DNA of 31,368 nt. Origin: an uncultured Lachnospiraceae bacterium. Lineage in GTDB: Bacteria > Bacillota > Clostridia > Lachnospirales > Lachnospiraceae. The position numbers were made by a program, and so were the translations under genes. The stretch is taken from NCBI GenBank assembly GCA_900539715.1, contig UQDA01000026.1, positions 1 through 31,368 on the forward strand. Direction: 5' to 3'. Positions 30,615 to 31,368 of the stretch are shown in pieces (position 1 is the first letter of the stretch; every line of letters starts with the position of its first letter). Below the pieces are notes generated by a model. The model saw nothing but the letters and a program-made list of their open reading frames with translations, was not told the DNA's origin and did no database searches.

Positions 30615-31368
30615 TTGCTGGAAATTAAAGTAAACGAGGCTGAGTCAGCGGCGCAGATTCTTGTGATAGGCGTAGGCGGTGCGGGCAACAATGCTGTGAA
30701 TAGAATGATCGACGAGAAGATTGACGGTGTGGAGTTTATCGGGGTTAACACCGATAAACAGGCGCTGCAGTTCTGTAAGGCGGAGAAGCATCTTCAGATT
30801 GGTGAGAAACTGACGAAGGGGCTTGGTGCAGGCGCAAAACCGGAAATCGGCGAACAGGCGGCAGAGGAGAGCGCAGAGGAGATAGCAAAATCTCTCGAGG
30901 GCGTGGATATGGTATTTGTTACCTGCGGTATGGGCGGCGGTACCGGTACGGGTGCGGCTCCTGTTGTGGCAAAGCTTGCAAAAGATAAGGGAATATTGAC
31001 GGTCGGCGTTGTGACAAAGCCCTTCCGCTTTGAGGCAAAGACCCGTATGAACAACGCACTTTCCGGTATCGAGAAGCTGCGTGACAGTGTGGATACGTTG
31101 ATTGTAATACCGAACGATAAAATTCTTGAAATCGTTGACAAACGTACAAGCATGCCCGAAGCCCTGATGAAGGCGGACGAGGTGCTCCAGCAGGCGGTTC
31201 AGGGTATCACAGACCTTATCAACGTGCCTGCGGTTATCAATCTGGACTTTGCGGACGTGCAGACTGTCATGCGTGATAAGGGTATCGCCCATATCGGTAT
31301 CGGTGAAGGCAAGGGTGAGGATAAGGCTGTAGTGGCAGTCAAGGGTGGCGCTGAGGGCGTCGGAGGAA
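30615..31368 (+). CDS. ftsZ: Cell division protein FtsZ (3' truncated by window)
   Basis: The first 251 residues of the tubulin-like GTPase that forms the division ring. Visible features: IVGVGGAG-type nucleotide-binding start (ILVIGVGGAGNNAVNRM), GVNTDKQAL, the tubulin signature GGGTGTG at about 107-113, RFEAKTRMNNALSGIEKLR, and INLDFADVQTVM, the T7 synergy-loop region whose aspartates complete the GTPase site of the neighbouring subunit. The start is TTG 30615 with a strong AGGAGG (30601-30606) 8 nt upstream; the N-terminus LEIKVNEAESAAQ fits the clostridial family. The C-terminal peptide that binds FtsA or SepF is beyond the window. Confidence 0.96.
   Translation, partial: MLEIKVNEAESAAQILVIGVGGAGNNAVNRMIDEKIDGVEFIGVNTDKQALQFCKAEKHLQIGEKLTKGLGAGAKPEIGEQAAEESAEEIAKSLEGVDMVFVTCGMGGGTGTGAAPVVAKLAKDKGILTVGVVTKPFRFEAKTRMNNALSGIEKLRDSVDTLIVIPNDKILEIVDKRTSMPEALMKADEVLQQAVQGITDLINVPAVINLDFADVQTVMRDKGIAHIGIGEGKGEDKAVVAVKGGAEGVGG

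Noticed and set aside
1..31368. CRISPR array, prophage, insertion sequence or defence island
   Set aside because: No spaced direct repeats, integrase, capsid or transposase core genes were seen; the only mobile-type signal is the Rpn-like tail at the left edge.

Overview
The window looks like a chromosomal segment from a low-to-mid GC Clostridia bacterium, most likely a Lachnospiraceae member. This rests on gene order and protein character: secG-rnr-smpB, a def-fmt-zinc peptidase-rsmB-rlmN-prpC-prkC-rsgA block, and a dcw (division and cell wall) cluster with two adjacent class B penicillin-binding proteins. No database search was possible, so the family assignment is inference. Apart from the first kilobase, every gene is on the + strand and packed into operons with stop/start overlaps.

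Layout. 1-1107: an accessory-looking edge with the 3' end of an Rpn-type nuclease/transposase gene, a convergent XRE-type repressor, and a short region with inverted repeats. 1108-3919: secG with its own promoter and terminator, then rnr overlapping smpB. 3939-12411: a promoter followed by murE, priA, def, fmt, a membrane zinc peptidase, rsmB and rlmN (precursor synthesis, replication restart, N-terminal formyl handling, ribosome methylation). 12423-16396: a Ser/Thr phosphatase-kinase pair (prpC, prkC) and the ribosome GTPase gene rsgA, entered from a promoter that overlaps the rlmN terminator and closed by a strong terminator. 16449-18386: two single-gene units, an HD-domain hydrolase and ychF. 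18486 to the end: the dcw cluster mraZ, rsmH, ftsL, a broken ftsI-type PBP, a second PBP, mraY, murD, ftsW, murA, ftsQ and the 5' part of ftsZ.

How the genes work together. MurE, MurA, MurD and MraY supply cytoplasmic and lipid-linked peptidoglycan precursors. FtsW with the class B PBPs polymerises and cross-links them at the septum, which FtsL, FtsQ and FtsZ organise. MraZ probably controls the cluster through four perfect tandem 10-bp boxes beside its promoter. The PASTA kinase PrkC and phosphatase PrpC would sense and signal cell wall state.

Most notable observations. The first PBP gene has an in-frame TAA exactly at the start of its last active-site motif, and the KTG triad itself is scrambled, although the reading frame resumes and runs on for about 250 codons. 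The second PBP carries KTA instead of KTG, and its ribosome binding site lies inside a terminator-like hairpin. murG, murB and murC are not in the visible part of the cluster, and murE lies about 14 kb upstream beside priA. I see no convincing evidence of a wholly new multi-gene system; the window is mostly core housekeeping genes.
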